From positions 124,001 to 188,000 of the forward strand of contig JAFQSD010000001.1 in the NCBI GenBank assembly GCA_017409785.1: a stretch of 64,000 nucleotides of DNA, in the 5' to 3' direction. The position numbers and the translations under genes were made by a program. Positions 62,890 through 64,000 of the stretch are shown piece after piece (position 1 is the stretch's first letter; the number at the start of each line of letters is the position of its first letter). The notes under the pieces were generated by a model. It saw only the letters and a list, made by a program, of their open reading frames with translations. It did no database searches and was not told the DNA's origin. Source of the stretch: Bacilli bacterium. GTDB lineage: Bacteria; Bacillota_I; Bacilli_A; RF39; UBA660.

Positions 62890-63180
62890 ATGAAACAATT
62901 ATTATTAGATATTCAATTATTTGCTCACCATAAAGGGCAAGGATCAACATCTAATGGTCGTGATTCTGCAGGACGTAGACTTGGAGCTAAAGCAGCTGAC
63001 GGTGAATTTATCACAGCTGGTTCTATTATATATCGTCAACGTGGAACAAAGATTTTCCCAGGAACTAACGTTCGTCGTGGAAATGATGATACTCTATATT
63101 CTACAGTTGATGGAATCGTTAAGTTTGAACACTTAGGAAGAACTAAGAAACAAGCTTCAGTATATCCAGTAGGAGAATAA
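62890..63180 (+). CDS. rpmA: 50S ribosomal protein L27 with cleavable N-terminal extension
   Basis: 96 residues. The extension [12 protein letters not shown] is the Firmicute L27 prosequence recognised by Prp, with cleavage expected after LDIQLF, leaving [21 protein letters not shown] as mature start. The rest ([31 protein letters not shown]) is typical. Ribosome binding site AAGGAGGAG overlaps the end of prp. The extension shares LDIQxFA with L32 at 41077. Confidence 0.97.
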   Translation: MKQLLLDIQLFAHHKGQGSTSNGRDSAGRRLGAKAADGEFITAGSIIYRQRGTKIFPGTNVRRGNDDTLYSTVDGIVKFEHLGRTKKQASVYPVGE

Positions 63181-63187
63181 TAGAAGT

Positions 63188-63212
63188 AAAGAGCCATTAA
63201 GGCTCTTTTTTT
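63188..63212 (+). terminator. intrinsic terminator after rpmA
   Basis: AAAGAGCC-ATTAA-GGCTCTTT (63188-63208) plus T tract. Partial or full read-through into obg is possible, but obg has its own promoter. Confidence 0.88.
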
Positions 63213-63235
63213 AACCAATAACAAAAGTGATAATA

Positions 63236-63264
63236 TAGACAAAAATATCTATTTTTGCTATACT
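63236..63264 (+). promoter_or_regulatory. promoter of obg
   Basis: TAGACA (63236-63241), 17-bp spacer, TATACT (63259-63264). Confidence 0.7.
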
Positions 63265-63292
63265 AAAATCACTTCGAAAGGGGATGAAAATA

Positions 63293-64000
63293 ATGTTCGT
63301 AGATGAGGTTGAAATTAAAGTTGAAGCCGGAGACGGTGGAGACGGATGTACTGCCTTCCGTCGTGAAAAATACATCGAAATGGGAGGGCCATACGGTGGT
63401 AATGGTGGACGTGGAGCAGATATTATCTTCAAAGTAGACGAAGGATTACACACATTATTAGATTTACGTTACCAAAAGACATTAAAAGGTCAAAAAGGTG
63501 AAAATGGACGTGGTAAGAATCAACACGGTGCAGGAGCAGAAGATTTAATCGTAAAAGTACCACAAGGAACAGTAGTAACTGACTTAGATACAGGATTTAT
63601 AATTGCTGATTTATCAAAAAAAGATCAACAAGAAGTAATTGCTAAAGGAGGACGTGGAGGTAGCGGAAACACTGCTTTCAAGACTCAAACTAATACAGCT
63701 CCAGATTACTCTGAAAAAGGAGAAGAAGGAGAAAAGAAAACATTAAAAGTAGAAGTTAAAATGTTAGCTGATGTTGGATTAGTAGGATTACCAAGTGTAG
63801 GTAAATCAACTATTATTTCTATGATTTCTAGATCTAAACCAAAAATTGCTGCTTATCACTTCACAACACTAACTCCAAACTTAGGAGTAGTTCGTGCAAG
63901 TGAAGGAAGAAGTTACGTAGTAGCTGATCTTCCAGGATTAATTGAAGGTGCATCACAAGGAGAAGGTCTTGGAGATAAATTCTTACGTCATATTGAAAGA
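63293..64000 (+). CDS. obg: GTPase Obg (incomplete, runs off the window)
   Basis: First 236 codons. The Obg-fold begins [43 protein letters not shown] with its Gly-rich six-helix bundle; the GTPase domain starts near residue 160 ([17 protein letters not shown]-loop GLPSVGKS) followed by switch [24 protein letters not shown]. Essential ribosome assembly and stress GTPase. Start is ATG 63293 after AAAGGGG; an in-frame ATG at 63284 is too close to that site. The 3' part, including the C-terminal OCT domain if present, is outside the window. Confidence 0.96.
   Translation, partial: MFVDEVEIKVEAGDGGDGCTAFRREKYIEMGGPYGGNGGRGADIIFKVDEGLHTLLDLRYQKTLKGQKGENGRGKNQHGAGAEDLIVKVPQGTVVTDLDTGFIIADLSKKDQQEVIAKGGRGGSGNTAFKTQTNTAPDYSEKGEEGEKKTLKVEVKMLADVGLVGLPSVGKSTIISMISRSKPKIAAYHFTTLTPNLGVVRASEGRSYVVADLPGLIEGASQGEGLGDKFLRHIER

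Noticed and set aside
1-64000. Genetic code 4 (TGA read as Trp)
   Set aside because: No in-frame TGA occurs in any gene and TGG is used for Trp throughout, so the standard code fits. Only TGA avoidance is supported.

Overview
The window is about 30% GC and densely coded, with about 50 genes almost all on the + strand, short intergenic gaps, AGGAGG/AGGTGA-type ribosome binding sites and compact rho-independent terminators. It reads as an AT-rich cell-walled Firmicute (Bacilli-like, probably a gut-associated lineage near the Mollicutes/Erysipelotrichia). The reasons are the rplU-prp-rpmA-obg order, a PASTA-bearing division transpeptidase, AddAB, a yybP-ykoY-type manganese riboswitch and secreted proteins of Firmicute style. 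No complete gene I could check ends in TGA (TAA dominates, TAG is rare). I saw no tRNA, rRNA, insertion sequence, CRISPR array or prophage.

Layout. 1-6.9 kb: a cation efflux transporter, signal peptidase I, a giant secreted Ig-like/beta-helix protein and a PH-domain protein. 7.0-11.5 kb: a second giant surface protein, mosaic-paralogous to the first. 11.5-20.2 kb: a division and wall block (FtsI-type PBP, a large coiled-coil protein, MraY, two transglutaminase-like proteins, FtsW). 20.3-29.9 kb: mixed metabolism (PHP phosphoesterase, acetyltransferase, XRE regulator, purine permease, MBL hydrolase, an Arg-rich leader-like peptide, a frameshifted M20 peptidase, oligoendopeptidase). 29.9-31.6 kb: a manganese riboswitch in front of an unrecognised soluble protein, then a secreted protein. 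31.6-40.6 kb: an E2-like acyltransferase on the minus strand, nucleotidase, methyltransferase-like protein, two FAD oxidoreductases, a GH25/LysM lipoprotein, a MYG1-family protein and a membrane-anchored unknown. 40.6-41.3 kb: DUF177 and L32. 41.3-46.7 kb: two tandem cassettes, each a type IV prepilin-like protein with thrombospondin type 1-like modules followed by a small membrane-anchored protein. 46.8-54.8 kb: AddB-like, AddA, an old-yellow-enzyme family oxidoreductase and a low-molecular-weight phosphatase. 54.8-56.1 kb: a membrane-anchored HExxH protein on the minus strand. 56.1-62.1 kb: a two-gene unit present twice. 62.1-64.0 kb: the L21-Prp-L27-Obg operon, with obg running off the window.

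Most interesting points. (1) L32 carries an N-terminal extension with the same LDIQ(L/M)FA motif as L27, whose extension is removed by Prp. Since prp is in this window, L32 may be a second ribosomal Prp substrate. (2) A duplicated pair (RelE/HigB-like C-terminal domain on a coiled-coil protein, plus a ~638-residue helical protein) has a 33-nt identical promoter/leader with an inverted repeat at the start site in both copies; this is the best candidate for an undescribed system. (3) Pseudopilins bear TSP1-like modules and a shared Cys-rich terminus. (4) A manganese riboswitch controls a gene that is not a transporter. (5) An Arg-rich 19-codon leader peptide lies before a peptidase gene broken at a CCC-C site prone to +1 slippage.
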